A stretch of 64,000 bases of DNA. It comes from DASQFQ01 sp963730115. GTDB taxonomy: Bacteria > Actinomycetota > Thermoleophilia > Solirubrobacterales > Solirubrobacteraceae. The stretch is from NCBI GenBank assembly GCA_963730115.1, contig CAVSQM010000004.1, forward strand, positions 372,001 to 436,000, written 5' to 3'. The notes below the pieces were generated by a model that saw only the letters and a list, made by a program, of their open reading frames with translations, had not been told where the DNA came from and did not search any database. Below are positions 19,782 to 29,124 of this stretch, one piece after another; within the stretch, counting starts at the first letter, position 1; each line of letters begins with the position of its first letter. The translations under genes and the position numbers were made by a program.

Positions 19782-22678
19782 CGGTCGGCCGCATGGACAC
19801 GGTGGCAGCACTCGACGACGCCCTGGCGCAGGTCGCGGCCGGCGACCCGCGGCTCGTGCTGGTCGCCGGCGAGGCCGGGATCGGCAAGACGCGGATGGCG
19901 CGCGAGCTGGCCGACCGGGCCCGCGCCGACGGCCATCGCGTCCTGTGGGGCGAGTGCGTGCCGCTGCAGGCGGGCGAGCTCCCGTACGCGCCGATCGTCG
20001 CGGCGCTCCGCGGCCTCGACGACGACGAGCTCGAAGGGCTGGTGGCCCAGCTGCGCGAGGGTCGCGACGCCGCCGGCGCGCAGGTGCCGGCGCAGCTGTT
20101 CGAGCTGCTGCTGCGCGCGCTCGGCCGGCTCGCCGAGGAGACGACCACCGTGTTCGTGATCGAGGACGTCCACTGGGCCGACGCGGCGACCCAGGACGCG
20201 CTGCGGTTCCTCGCGCGCAACCTGCGCCGGGAGCGGCTGCTGTTCGTGGTCACGCTGCGCACGGACGAGCCCGACGTCCCGGCGCCGCTGCGCGAGCTCC
20301 TGGCCGAGCTCGCGCGAAGCGCCCACGGAGAGCGGCTCGACCTCGCTCGGTTGTCGGCCGCGGATACCGCCCTCCAGGTCGCGGCCATCGTCGACACACC
20401 GGCGCTGGCGGAATGGGTCCACGCCCGCGCCGAAGGCAACCCGTACTTCGCGGAGGAGCTGCTCGCGGCGCGCATCGCCGGCGAGGACGCGCTGCCGGAG
20501 TCGCTGCGCGACGTGCTGCTCGCCCGCATGGCGAGGATGGACGGCCCGCCGCGACAGCTGCTCCACGTCGCGGCCGCCGCCGGCCGCGACATCGACCACG
20601 AGCTGCTCGAGCGCGCCGCCGGCCTGGACGAGGCCACGCTCGGCGCTGCGCTTCAGGAGCTGGTCGACGCCCACTTCCTCGTCTGCGACCCCGCCTCCGA
20701 GCGCTACCGCTTCCGGCACGCGCTGGCCCGCGAGGCGGTCTACGCCCGGCTGCTGCCGCCCCGGCGCCGCGCGCTGCACGCCGCGCTGGCGCAGGCGCTG
20801 GACGCCGCCGTGCCCGAGCGCGATCGCGGGGCCGCGGAATGGGCGGCGCTGGCGCAGCACTGGGAAGGCGCGCACGAGGACGAGGCGGCGCTGCACGCAT
20901 CGGTCGCCGCCGCGACGGCCGCCCACGACGTGTACGCGTTCCAGGCGGCGCGGACCCACCTCGAGCGGGCCCGCGGGCTGTGGAGCCGCGTGGAGCCCGC
21001 CGCACGCCCGGCCGGGCTCGACGAGGTCGAGTTGCTGCGACGACTCGCCGAGGCGGCGCGGCACGCGGGCGACCGGGACGCGGCGATCCCGGTGGCCGAG
21101 GCGGCGCTCGCACTCGTCGACCCGGGCTCGGACCCGGAGCGCGCCGCGTCCATCCACATCCAGCTCGGCGTTCTCCACCGCTCACGGGAGCGGGCGATCC
21201 AGCAGCTCGAACGCGCGCTCGAGCTGCTTCCGCCTGGGCCCTCGCCCGAGCGCGCCGCAGCGATGGCCTGGATCGGCAAGCACCTCATCTACGGCGAGCG
21301 GCCGAGCGACACGCGGGCGTTCGCGCTCGAGGCGCTCGAGGTGGCGCGCGCGGCCGACGCGAGAGCCGAGGAGAGCATCATCAACACGACGCTCGGGGTC
21401 GCCTACGCCTACGGCGGCGATGCCGAGCAAGGGCTCGCGCACTACCGCGAGGGGATCCGCATCGCCCGCGAGACCGACCGCGGCGAGCGACTGGCCTCCG
21501 CGATCAACAATCATGCGGACGCCCTGATGATGCTCGGGCGGGTCGACGAGGCGCTGACCGAGCTCGAAGCCGGCTACGACGAGATCCGCGAGATCGGGTT
21601 GGCGCTCTCGGACGGCCTGGTGATGCAGTCGACGGCCGCGGAGTGCGAGCTGCGCCTGGGCCGCTGGGACGAAGCCTCGGCGCGCCTGGAGCGGCTGCTG
21701 GAGGTCGCGCACGACGACGACCTGCGGCTTGGCGTGACGGGCTTCCTCACCGCGCTCCGAGCGCGGCAGGGCGACTTCGCGGCGGCCGAGGCGCTCGAAC
21801 GGGAGGCCACGGCGCTGCTGGCGGCGGACGTGGGGCCGCAATCGATCGTGAGCACCAACACGGCGCGCGCCGAGTTCGCGCGCCTGCACGGCGACCCGGA
21901 GGCCGCGCAGGCGATCGTGTGCGAGACGCACGCCGCGATCCGCTGGGGCGGCATCATCTGCTACCCGAGCATGCTGCTGGTCGGCATCCAGGCGGAGGCC
22001 GACTTAAGCGAGCGCGCCCGCGCGGCCGGGGACGCCGACGAGGTCGAGCGCGCGTGCCGCTCGGCCGTGCACCTGCTCGGCTCGCCCGATTGGATGGGCT
22101 CGCTGCTCGGGTACGGGTTCGAGTTCCCGACGAGCGATCTGGCGCCACCGGAGACCCAAGCCGTCTGGGCCGAGGCCGAGGCCGAGCTCGGACGCCTCGA
22201 CGGCCCGCCGCGGGCCCAGCCGTGGGCGCAGGCCGCGGAGCGGTGGGAGCGGCTCGGCTTCCCGTACCCGGCGGCCGGCGCGCGGCTGCGCGAGGCGGAG
22301 GCGCGCCTCCAGGCCGGCGAGCGCGCTGCCGCGACGGCGGCACTGCGCACCGCACACGCGGCGCTCGCCGAGCTCGGCGCCGCCCCGCTCCGCGAGCGCG
22401 CGGAGAGGCTGGCCAAGCGCGGCCGGATCGCGCTGCGGGCGCCCTCCGAGACGCCGGAGCGGCCGTTCGACCTCACCGAGCGCGAGCTGACCGTGCTCGA
22501 ACGCGTGGCCGCGGGCCAGACGAACCGGCAGATCGCCGAGGAGCTCTTCCTCAGCACCCGCACGGTCGACATGCACGTGCGCAACATCCTCCCCAAGCTC
22601 GGCGCCGCCAACCGCGTCGAGGCGGCCAACACCGCGCACCGGCTCGGCCTCACGAGCGATACGGCAGTCCTGCCGTAG
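19754..22678 (+). CDS. Large ATPase LuxR-type transcriptional regulator
   Basis: A 974-residue STAND/MalT-like regulator. An N-terminal AAA module carries Walker A GEAGIGKT (39-46) and Walker B VFVIEDVHWAD near residue 133, a long TPR-like helical region follows, and the C-terminal LuxR HTH (LTERELTVLERVAAGQTNRQIAEELF in part, then TVDMHVRNILPKLG) covers about residues 908-968. Such proteins bind ATP and an inducer, oligomerise and activate promoters. The GTG at 19754 is chosen because the family motif PLTVGR follows at once; ATG at 19793 is possible. A matching operator pair before this operon and before the next gene points to autoregulation and control of the hydrolase. Confidence 0.9.
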   Translation: MARRVSSPLTVGRMDTVAALDDALAQVAAGDPRLVLVAGEAGIGKTRMARELADRARADGHRVLWGECVPLQAGELPYAPIVAALRGLDDDELEGLVAQLREGRDAAGAQVPAQLFELLLRALGRLAEETTTVFVIEDVHWADAATQDALRFLARNLRRERLLFVVTLRTDEPDVPAPLRELLAELARSAHGERLDLARLSAADTALQVAAIVDTPALAEWVHARAEGNPYFAEELLAARIAGEDALPESLRDVLLARMARMDGPPRQLLHVAAAAGRDIDHELLERAAGLDEATLGAALQELVDAHFLVCDPASERYRFRHALAREAVYARLLPPRRRALHAALAQALDAAVPERDRGAAEWAALAQHWEGAHEDEAALHASVAAATAAHDVYAFQAARTHLERARGLWSRVEPAARPAGLDEVELLRRLAEAARHAGDRDAAIPVAEAALALVDPGSDPERAASIHIQLGVLHRSRERAIQQLERALELLPPGPSPERAAAMAWIGKHLIYGERPSDTRAFALEALEVARAADARAEESIINTTLGVAYAYGGDAEQGLAHYREGIRIARETDRGERLASAINNHADALMMLGRVDEALTELEAGYDEIREIGLALSDGLVMQSTAAECELRLGRWDEASARLERLLEVAHDDDLRLGVTGFLTALRARQGDFAAAEALEREATALLAADVGPQSIVSTNTARAEFARLHGDPEAAQAIVCETHAAIRWGGIICYPSMLLVGIQAEADLSERARAAGDADEVERACRSAVHLLGSPDWMGSLLGYGFEFPTSDLAPPETQAVWAEAEAELGRLDGPPRAQPWAQAAERWERLGFPYPAAGARLREAEARLQAGERAAATAALRTAHAALAELGAAPLRERAERLAKRGRIALRAPSETPERPFDLTERELTVLERVAAGQTNRQIAEELFLSTRTVDMHVRNILPKLGAANRVEAANTAHRLGLTSDTAVLP
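22660..22677 (+). promoter_or_regulatory. Perfect 18-bp LuxR-type palindrome before the serine hydrolase
   Basis: TACGGCAG-TC-CTGCCGTA with 8-bp perfect arms, overlapping the last codons of the LuxR gene. Begins 39 bases before TAGCGT at 22699, the same geometry as the site upstream of the LuxR operon, and is centred about 42 bases before the hydrolase ATG. Confidence 0.65.
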
Positions 22679-22698
22679 CGGGCGCGGCGACCGCGGCG

Positions 22699-22704
22699 TA
22701 GCGT
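22699..22704 (+). promoter_or_regulatory. -10 box (TAGCGT) of the serine hydrolase gene
   Basis: TAGCGT ends 6 bases before the ATG at 22711, predicting a leaderless mRNA activated from the palindrome at 22660-22677. Confidence 0.5.
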
Positions 22705-22710
22705 CGGCGC

Positions 22711-23833
22711 ATGTCCCTTCGCCTGCCGGCGCTGGCCGGCACCCTGGCCCTCTTGGCCGGTCCGGCGTGCGGCGGTGAGGCGGGTGAGCCGCGGCCGGCG
22801 CCCCCCGGCCCGCGGCTCACCGCGAAGGTCGAACGCGAGCTCGACCACCGGCTGCGCGAGCGTGTCACCGACGCGGGCATACCCGGCGCCTCGGCGGCGA
22901 TCGTGTTCCCCGACGGGCGCGTCTGGCGCGGTGCGGCCGGGGATGCGGTGGTGAAGCCGAAGCGGGCGATGACGCCGGACACCTCCGTCCCGTTCGACAG
23001 CATCACGAAGCTCGCGGCGGCGGCGCTCGCAATGCGGCTGGTCGAAGAGGGCAAGCTGCGTCTCGAGGACCCGGTCGTGCGCTGGTACCCCGCGTGGCGG
23101 GGCGACGCGCGCGCGACGGTCCGCGACCTGCTCGGCCACACCTCAGGGGCACGCGACCCGCAGGGCGAGATCGACCCGGACCAGCCGCTGTCACAGAAGA
23201 CCGCCCTCGCCGCAGCTCCGAAGCCGGGCCCGACCACCACTGACGCCTTCTACTCCAACGTCGGCTATGTGATCGCCGGCCACATCCTCGAGCGCGCAGC
23301 GCGTGAGCCGCTTGCGGCCGCGCTGCGCCGGCGCGTGTTCGCCCAGCCGGGCGGGCGCCGGCCTCGCCTTCCAGCCCGCGGAGCACCCGCGGAAGCCGCG
23401 AGCGCACTCCTACTGGTATCCGGACGGCGGCGGCACCCCGGTCGACGCGAGCGACGGCGGCCCCGTCCTGCCCTCCCGATCGATGGCCGCCACGTTCGGC
23501 GCAGCCGGCGCCCTGGCCGGGGACGTGCCCTCGCTCGCACGGTGGGGGCATGGCCTGTTCGAGGGCAAGGTGCTCCGGGCCTCTTCGCTGCGTGAGATGG
23601 CGCGCTTCCGTCCCGGCGCCTTCTGGGAGGCGTACGGGCTCGGGCTCGCACAGGACTCGTTTGACGGCCGCACGATGTGGGGGCACGGCGGCGACGGGCT
23701 CGGCAGCCACACGGAGTTCTGGCACCTGCCACGCGAGCGCCTCACGCTCGCGGTGACCTGGAACGACGACCTGCTCGAGCGCGATGGCGGGCTGCACACC
23801 GTGCTGCTGCACGCCGTGTTCGGGCCGACCTAG
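22711..23833 (+). pseudogene. Beta-lactamase-fold serine hydrolase, frameshifted
   Basis: An exported class C/penicillin-binding-type esterase or peptidase. It has an N-terminal signal sequence ending in a possible lipid-modified Cys20, catalytic SITK at residues 107-110, tyrosine motif YSN in DAFYSNVGYVIAGHILE, and a C-terminal WGHGGDG in place of KTG. At about 23340-23365 the frame breaks: the upstream frame goes into a short Arg/Pro-rich run, while the frame one base later continues with AGLAFQPAEHPRKPRAHSYWYPDGG to a normal end at 23833. One extra base in CCGGGCGGG explains it. Substrate unknown. Likely target of the LuxR regulator. Confidence 0.8.
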
Positions 23834-24000
23834 CGCGGCTTCGGGCGCGTCCGGCGCGTCTCGATCTGCTTGCGCACCTGCGCGACGCGCCGCTTGCCCT
23901 CGGGGCTCTGCGCGTAGCGCACGGCCTGGTTGATGGCGCGCTTGCCCTGCGGCGACTGGGCGAGGCGGACGAGGCGGTTGAAGAGCGCCTTGGACCGCAT
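23830..24000 (-). CDS. 56-residue protein with two AQSPxGKR repeats
   Basis: Unrecognised small basic protein. Two consecutive repeats read RLAQSPQGKRAINQAV and RYAQSPEGKRRVAQV, followed by a basic tail. Two amphipathic helices of equal length are predicted. The ATG overlaps the stop of the aldehyde dehydrogenase (TGATG), so it is cotranslated with it, and its stop overlaps the convergent hydrolase by three bases. Confidence 0.65.
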   Translation of the reverse strand: MRSKALFNRLVRLAQSPQGKRAINQAVRYAQSPEGKRRVAQVRKQIETRRTRPKPR

Positions 24001-25565
24001 CAGGACGCGGCCTCCTCGAGCCGGAAGTCCGCGTCCGCGTCGATCTCGACGACGTCCATCTGCGCCTTCTGGAGCTTGCCGGCGTAGTCCCAGTTCATCG
24101 ACTGCCAGCGGGTGAACTGGTCGAGCACCCACATGCCGGACTGGCGCGAGCCGTTGCCGGACTTGCCGTTGCCGCCGAACGGGAGGTGGGCCTCGGCGCC
24201 GGAGGTCGAGTTGTTGACCGACAGCATGCCCGCGCTGACCCGCTGGCGGAAGCGCAGCGCGTGCTTCGGGTCGTTCGTGTAGATCGCCGAGGAGAGGCCA
24301 TAGCCGTGGTCGTTGGCGAGCGCGATCGCCTCCTCCCAGTCCGAGAACCTGGCCACCGGGACGATCGGGCCGAACGTCTCCGTGACCGCCAGGGCGTCGC
24401 CCGGCTTCACGCCGGTGACGATCGTCGGGTGGTAGAAGAGCCCGCCGTCGGGGTCGCCGACGAAGCCGTCGCGGGGCGAGTCGGAGCCGACGCGGCCGGT
24501 GGCGGAGGAGCCGAGCACCTCGTGGTGGTCCTCGATCAGGCCGAGCCACTCCTCGAAGCGCTCGGCGAAGCGCTCGTGCAGCATCGGGCCGTAGAGGACG
24601 TCCTCGGTCGGGTCGCCGATCGCCGCCGCCCGCGTGCGCTCGTCGAGCCGCTTGACGAACTCGTCGTGCACCGCGTCATGGACGACCGCGAGGCCCAGCG
24701 ACGTGCAGCGCTGGCCGGCGGTGCCGAAGCCGGAGAACAGCGCGCCCTCGACGGCGAGGTCGAGGTCGGCGTCGTCCATCACCACGAGCGGGTTCTTGCC
24801 GCCGAGCTCGAGGCACGGGTTCTGCAGGTGGCGGCCGCACAGCTCGCCGATCTTGGCGCCGACCGCGCTCGAGCCGGTGAAGCCGACCTTGTCGACGAGC
24901 CCTTGGTCGAGCGCGCGCTCGAGCCCCTCGAACGTGGCCTGGCCTTCGGCCTGGACGAGGTTGAGGACTCCGCCGGGCACGCCGCCGGCGTGGAACAGGC
25001 TTGCGAGCGCATCGCCGAGCGCCGGCGAGTACTCGGCCGGCTTCCAGACGATGGCGTTGCCGCACAGGATGGCCGGCACGAGGTACCAGGAGGGCACCGC
25101 GACGGGGAAGTTGCCGGCGGTGATGATCGCGGCGACGCCGACCGGCACGCGGAACGTGAAGAGCTGCTTGTCGGGCATCTCCGACGGCACGGTCTGGCCG
25201 TACAGGCGGCGACCCTCGCCGACGAAGAAGTCGCAGGTGTCGATGATCTCCTGCACCTCGCCGAGCGACTCGGCGTAGGGCTTGCCGACCTCCTGCGTGA
25301 CGAGGCGCGAGAGCGCCTCCTTGTTCTGCTCGACCAGGCGGCCGACGTTGGCGATGACGCGGCCGCGGACCGGCGCGGGCACGGCGGCCCACTCGGCCTG
25401 GGCCGTGCGCGCGGCGCGGCAGGCGTCCTCGAAGGTCTGGGCGTCGCCGAGCAGCACCTCGGCGACCACCTCGTCGGTACGGGCGGGGTTCGTGGACGTC
25501 AGACGGCCTCCGGGCGCGTCCTCGCGCGGCCGGCCGTCGACGATCGAGGCGATGGTGCGGGGCAT
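24000..25565 (-). CDS. ALDH7-like NAD(P)-dependent aldehyde dehydrogenase
   Basis: Oxidises an aldehyde to its acid. The catalytic Cys is in GQRCTS and the general-base Glu in CLELGGKNP; the cofactor loop reads GFTGSS. NSTSGAEAHLPFGG near the C-terminus resembles the antiquitin/ALDH7 group, which oxidises piperideine-6-carboxylate or amino-adipic semialdehydes, but substrate is inference. The C-terminal tail after FTRWQSMNWDY is longer than usual. ATG at 25565 is preferred because TAGGTT, a -10 box, ends 8 bases before it; TTG at 25571 is in frame but too close to that box. Confidence 0.9.
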   Translation of the reverse strand: MPRTIASIVDGRPREDAPGGRLTSTNPARTDEVVAEVLLGDAQTFEDACRAARTAQAEWAAVPAPVRGRVIANVGRLVEQNKEALSRLVTQEVGKPYAESLGEVQEIIDTCDFFVGEGRRLYGQTVPSEMPDKQLFTFRVPVGVAAIITAGNFPVAVPSWYLVPAILCGNAIVWKPAEYSPALGDALASLFHAGGVPGGVLNLVQAEGQATFEGLERALDQGLVDKVGFTGSSAVGAKIGELCGRHLQNPCLELGGKNPLVVMDDADLDLAVEGALFSGFGTAGQRCTSLGLAVVHDAVHDEFVKRLDERTRAAAIGDPTEDVLYGPMLHERFAERFEEWLGLIEDHHEVLGSSATGRVGSDSPRDGFVGDPDGGLFYHPTIVTGVKPGDALAVTETFGPIVPVARFSDWEEAIALANDHGYGLSSAIYTNDPKHALRFRQRVSAGMLSVNNSTSGAEAHLPFGGNGKSGNGSRQSGMWVLDQFTRWQSMNWDYAGKLQKAQMDVVEIDADADFRLEEAAS

Positions 25566-25573
25566 GGGCAATG

Positions 25574-25579
25574 AACCTA
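25574..25579 (-). promoter_or_regulatory. -10 box (TAGGTT) of the aldehyde dehydrogenase
   Basis: TAGGTT on the minus strand, 8 bases before the ATG at 25565. It lies in the 39-base gap after the PGI/PMI gene and implies separate transcription. Confidence 0.4.
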
Positions 25580-25604
25580 GCGGGCGGGCTGTTGCGCTCG
25601 GGGC

Positions 25605-26654
25605 TCAGCGCGCCGCGAGGCCGGCCTTGAGGCGGTCGATCGACTGGATGCCGATCGGGTCGGCGCCGCGCAGCACGGCGGCGTAGAGCGAGACGAGGTC
25701 GCCGAGCGCGACGTGCGAGAGCAGGCGCTCGATGCGCGTATCGCCGCGCGGCGCGACGCGCTCGACCGCGGCCGCCTCGCCGCTCACGATCTCCGCCGTC
25801 AGCTCGACCGTCGCCGCCAGCCGCTCGCCGGCGCCGGGGTCCTCGAGGAAGACGGCCGCGAGGCGCCCGAAGGCCGCCGCCGTCTCCCAGCCGACGATCT
25901 CGTTGTGGCCCGCCTCGGGCAGCTCGGCGCTGAAGGCCGGGACCTTCGCGTTCTCGTTGAGCTGGCACTTCCAGCGGTAGGCGGCCGCCGCGCCGACGCC
26001 CGCGCCGGCGATCACCGGCACGGTCTCGTGGAGCACGCCCGCGAGCCGCTTGGCCTCGGAGTCGCCGTCGCCGTCGGGCCCCCACTCCTCCGCCAGCCCG
26101 CGCGCGAACGGGACCGCCGCCTCGACCTCCGCCCGCGACGACGGCGCGCAGCCCGCCACCGCCGCCACCTCGAGCGCGACCACGAACGAGTAGCCGACCG
26201 CCGCGCGCGGCTGGAAGCCGCCCGGCAGCGGGATCACCGGGACGCCGTCCTTGCGCGCTCGCGCGGGCAGTTCGCCGCCGCTCGAGCACACCACCCGCGG
26301 CGCCCCGGCGGCGCCGGCCGCGTCGTAGGCCGCCAGCGTCTCCTCCGTGTTACCCGAGTAGCTCGAGCACAGCACGAGCGTCTCCGGCCCTGTCCAGCCC
26401 GGCAGCTCCGGCCCGCGCGCGACCTCCAGCGGCCGCGTCAGCGACGGCCACAGCGCCGTCCGCGCCAGCGCGCCGCCCACGCCCGAGCCGCCCATGCCCG
26501 CCACGATCAGGCCGCCCGGCGTGTCCGCCGGCGACAACGACGCCGCCTCGACGCGCCACAGCGCGTCCTCGAGGTGGTCCGGCAGGCCGAGGATGTCCGC
26601 GGCCTGGTCCGTGGAGTCCACGGCGGCCACCGCCGCGCGGTCGAGCGGCGGCAT
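25605..26654 (-). CDS. Bifunctional phosphoglucose/phosphomannose isomerase (SIS domain)
   Basis: A 349-residue SIS-fold isomerase interconverting fructose-6-phosphate with glucose-6-phosphate and mannose-6-phosphate. GMGGSGVGG and CSSYSGNTEET are the phosphosugar-binding motifs, and LPEAGHNEIVGW holds the Glu/His pair characteristic of the PGI/PMI subgroup. ATG overlaps the stop of the nucleotidyltransferase gene as TGATG, so both are made together and probably feed a sugar-nucleotide pathway. Confidence 0.9.
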   Translation of the reverse strand: MPPLDRAAVAAVDSTDQAADILGLPDHLEDALWRVEAASLSPADTPGGLIVAGMGGSGVGGALARTALWPSLTRPLEVARGPELPGWTGPETLVLCSSYSGNTEETLAAYDAAGAAGAPRVVCSSGGELPARARKDGVPVIPLPGGFQPRAAVGYSFVVALEVAAVAGCAPSSRAEVEAAVPFARGLAEEWGPDGDGDSEAKRLAGVLHETVPVIAGAGVGAAAAYRWKCQLNENAKVPAFSAELPEAGHNEIVGWETAAAFGRLAAVFLEDPGAGERLAATVELTAEIVSGEAAAVERVAPRGDTRIERLLSHVALGDLVSLYAAVLRGADPIGIQSIDRLKAGLAAR

Positions 26655-27754
26655 CAGAATCTGATGGCGCCGTCCGGAAGCTCGACGCCCGGGAAGATCC
26701 TCGCCCCGTTGGCGATCACGTTGTCGGCGCCGATCGTCACGCCTTCGCCGAGGACCGACAGCCCGGTCACGTGGGTGTTGTCGCCGATCCGCACGCCGCC
26801 GCTGACGATGCAGCCGCTCAGCAGGCAGTTGGCGCCGATCTCCGCGCCGCGCATGACGACCGAGCGCTCGATCGTCGTGTTCGCCCCCACCACGACGCCG
26901 GACTCGAGCACCACGCGCCCACCGACGCGCGCGCCGTCGGCGATCAGGCAGCCGTGCTCGACGAGCGCGGACGGGATGATCCGCCCCTCGCTCTCGACCG
27001 ACTGCTCGACGACCAGATAGCCGTCGCCGGCCCGCTCGGCGAACGCGGTGCCGACCGTGCCCTCGAGGATGTCGAAGGTCGCCTCGAGGTAGCGCTCGGG
27101 CGTCCCGATGTCGAGCCAGTAGTTCTCGCTCACGCACCCGAACAGGCCGCTGCCGACGAGCTGCGGGAACACGTCGCGCTCGATCGACGCCGGCTGCTCG
27201 GGCTCGAGCAGGTCGAGCACCGAGCGCTCGAGCACGTAGGCGCCGGCCGAGATGTTGCGGGTGTCGATCTGGTCGTAGGACGGCTTCTCGACGAACTCGG
27301 TGACCGCCCCGTCCTTGCCGGTGCGCACGAGCCCGTAGTTGGTCGGGTCCGCGACCGGCGTGAGCGCGAGCGTCGCCTTCGCGCCGGTCTGCTCGTGCTG
27401 CGCGAGCTGGCCGGACAGGTCGATGTCCGTCAGCACGTCGCCGTTGAGCATGAAGAAGCGGTCGTCGAGCAGCGACTCGGCGTACTTGAGCGCGCCGCCG
27501 GTGCCCAGCGGCGTGGGCTCCTCGACGTAGCGCAGCTTCACGCCGAAGGCGCTGCCGTCGCCGAGCACGTTGCGCACCCCGGAGGCCATGTGCCCGCACG
27601 AGATGACGATGTCCTCGACGCCGTGCGAGCGCAGCCAGTCGAGCATGAAGGCGATGAACGGCCGATCGACGAGCGGGACGACCGGCTTGGGGACCGTGGT
27701 GGTCAGGGGGCGCAGCCGCGTGCCCTCGCCACCCGCGAGGATCAGGGCCTGCAT
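26654..27754 (-). CDS. Sugar-1-phosphate nucleotidyltransferase with left-handed beta-helix
   Basis: A 366-residue NTP-transferase, probably mannose- or glucose-1-phosphate guanylyl/uridylyltransferase. LAGGEGTRLRPLT (residues 6-18) and VPKPVVPLVDRPF form the nucleotide-binding part, FMLNGDVLTD is the metal site, FVEKP follows, and the last third has hexapeptide repeats. Translationally coupled at both ends (TGATG with the UDP-glucose dehydrogenase upstream and with the PGI/PMI isomerase downstream). The neighbouring isomerase makes GDP-mannose synthesis a reasonable inference. Confidence 0.9.
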   Translation of the reverse strand: MQALILAGGEGTRLRPLTTTVPKPVVPLVDRPFIAFMLDWLRSHGVEDIVISCGHMASGVRNVLGDGSAFGVKLRYVEEPTPLGTGGALKYAESLLDDRFFMLNGDVLTDIDLSGQLAQHEQTGAKATLALTPVADPTNYGLVRTGKDGAVTEFVEKPSYDQIDTRNISAGAYVLERSVLDLLEPEQPASIERDVFPQLVGSGLFGCVSENYWLDIGTPERYLEATFDILEGTVGTAFAERAGDGYLVVEQSVESEGRIIPSALVEHGCLIADGARVGGRVVLESGVVVGANTTIERSVVMRGAEIGANCLLSGCIVSGGVRIGDNTHVTGLSVLGEGVTIGADNVIANGARIFPGVELPDGAIRF

Positions 27755-29085
27755 CAGACCGTCGCCTCGGCGACCGGCTGGCGCCCGGCCACGGTCGGGC
27801 GGCCCACGCCCTCGTACTCGAGGCCCGCGGCCGTCGCGGCCTCGGGGTCGAGGAAGTTGCGCCCGTCGACCAGCAGCGTGCCGCGCATGCTGTCGGCGAC
27901 CGAGCGCAGGTCGAGCTCGCGGAACTCCGGCCACTCGGTGACGAGCACGACGGCGTCGGCGCCCTCCACCGCGGCCTCCGCCGACGGCACGAACTCGACG
28001 CCCTGCAGCAGCTTGCGCGCCTCGCTCTCGGCGACCGGGTCGTAGGCCCGCACCTTGGCCCCCGCGGCCTGCAGCCGCGCGGAGAGCACGAGCGAGGACG
28101 CCTCGCGCATGTCGTCGGTGTTCGGCTTGAACGCGAGGCCGAGCAGCGCGATCTCCTTGCCGACCAGCGAGCCGAGGTACTTCTGCAGCTTCGACATCAC
28201 GCGCCGCTTCTGCAGCTCGTTGACCTCGATGACCGCGTTGAGCAGCTGGAAGTGGTAGCCCGAGTTGCCCGCGAGCTGCTTGAGCGCGCTGACGTCCTTG
28301 GGGAAGCAGGAGCCGCCGAAGCCGATCCCGGCCTGCAGGAACTTCGGGCCGATGCGGTCGTCGAGCCCCATGCCGCGGGCGACCTCGACCACGTCGGCGC
28401 CGGTCTCCTCGCACACGTTGGCGATCTCGTTGATGAACGAGATCTTGGTGGCCAGGAACGCGTTGGAGGCGAGCTTGACCATCTCGGCGCTCTTGATGTC
28501 GGTGCGCACGACGGGCGCGTCGAGCGGCGCGTACAGCTCGGCCACCGCGTCGCCGGCCCAGTCGCCGTCGTCGCCGATCACGACGCGGTCGGGGTCGAGG
28601 AAGTCCTTGACGGCCGAGCCCTCCTTGAGGAACTCGGGGCACGACACGTAGCGGAAGCCCGCCTTGCCCTGCTCGCGGAAGACGCGCTTGATGTTCTCGC
28701 CGGTGCCGCAGGGCACGGTCGACTTCATGACCAGCGCGTGGCGGTCGGACGCGGGCATCGCGTCGACGACGGCATGGACGGCGGACAGGTCGGCGTCGCC
28801 CGAGTAGGTCGGCGGCGTGCCGACGGCCACGAACAGGAGGCGCGCGTGCTCGAGCGCCTCGGACAGGTCGGTGGAGAAGTGCAGGCGGTCGCGGTGCTGC
28901 TCGACCAGCTCGGCGAGCCCCGGCTCCCAGATCGGGATCTGCCCCTGCTTGAGGCCCTCGATCTTGTCCGCGTCGATGTCGATGCAGTAGACGTCGGAGC
29001 CCAGCTCCGCGAAGCCCGCCGCGGTCACGAGGCCGACGTAGCCGGTGCCGATGACGCCGATCGGCTCCCTTGCGTTCGTGCTCAT
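27754..29085 (-). CDS. ugd: UDP-glucose 6-dehydrogenase
   Basis: Oxidises UDP-glucose to UDP-glucuronate in two NAD-dependent steps. N-terminal Rossmann motif GVIGTGYVGL, central FLATKISFINEIAN, the catalytic cysteine in GIGFGGSCFPKD, and the C-terminal GLAFKPNTDDMREASS are all present; about 443 residues is standard. ATG at 29085 is chosen with the AGGG at 29100-29097 as a ribosome site; a GTG at 29097 is also in frame. Part of a surface-polysaccharide gene run. Confidence 0.95.
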   Translation of the reverse strand: MSTNAREPIGVIGTGYVGLVTAAGFAELGSDVYCIDIDADKIEGLKQGQIPIWEPGLAELVEQHRDRLHFSTDLSEALEHARLLFVAVGTPPTYSGDADLSAVHAVVDAMPASDRHALVMKSTVPCGTGENIKRVFREQGKAGFRYVSCPEFLKEGSAVKDFLDPDRVVIGDDGDWAGDAVAELYAPLDAPVVRTDIKSAEMVKLASNAFLATKISFINEIANVCEETGADVVEVARGMGLDDRIGPKFLQAGIGFGGSCFPKDVSALKQLAGNSGYHFQLLNAVIEVNELQKRRVMSKLQKYLGSLVGKEIALLGLAFKPNTDDMREASSLVLSARLQAAGAKVRAYDPVAESEARKLLQGVEFVPSAEAAVEGADAVVLVTEWPEFRELDLRSVADSMRGTLLVDGRNFLDPEAATAAGLEYEGVGRPTVAGRQPVAEATV

Positions 29086-29124
29086 TGGACGGATCACCCT
29101 AGCGAGCGTGCGCGGGGCACTCAG

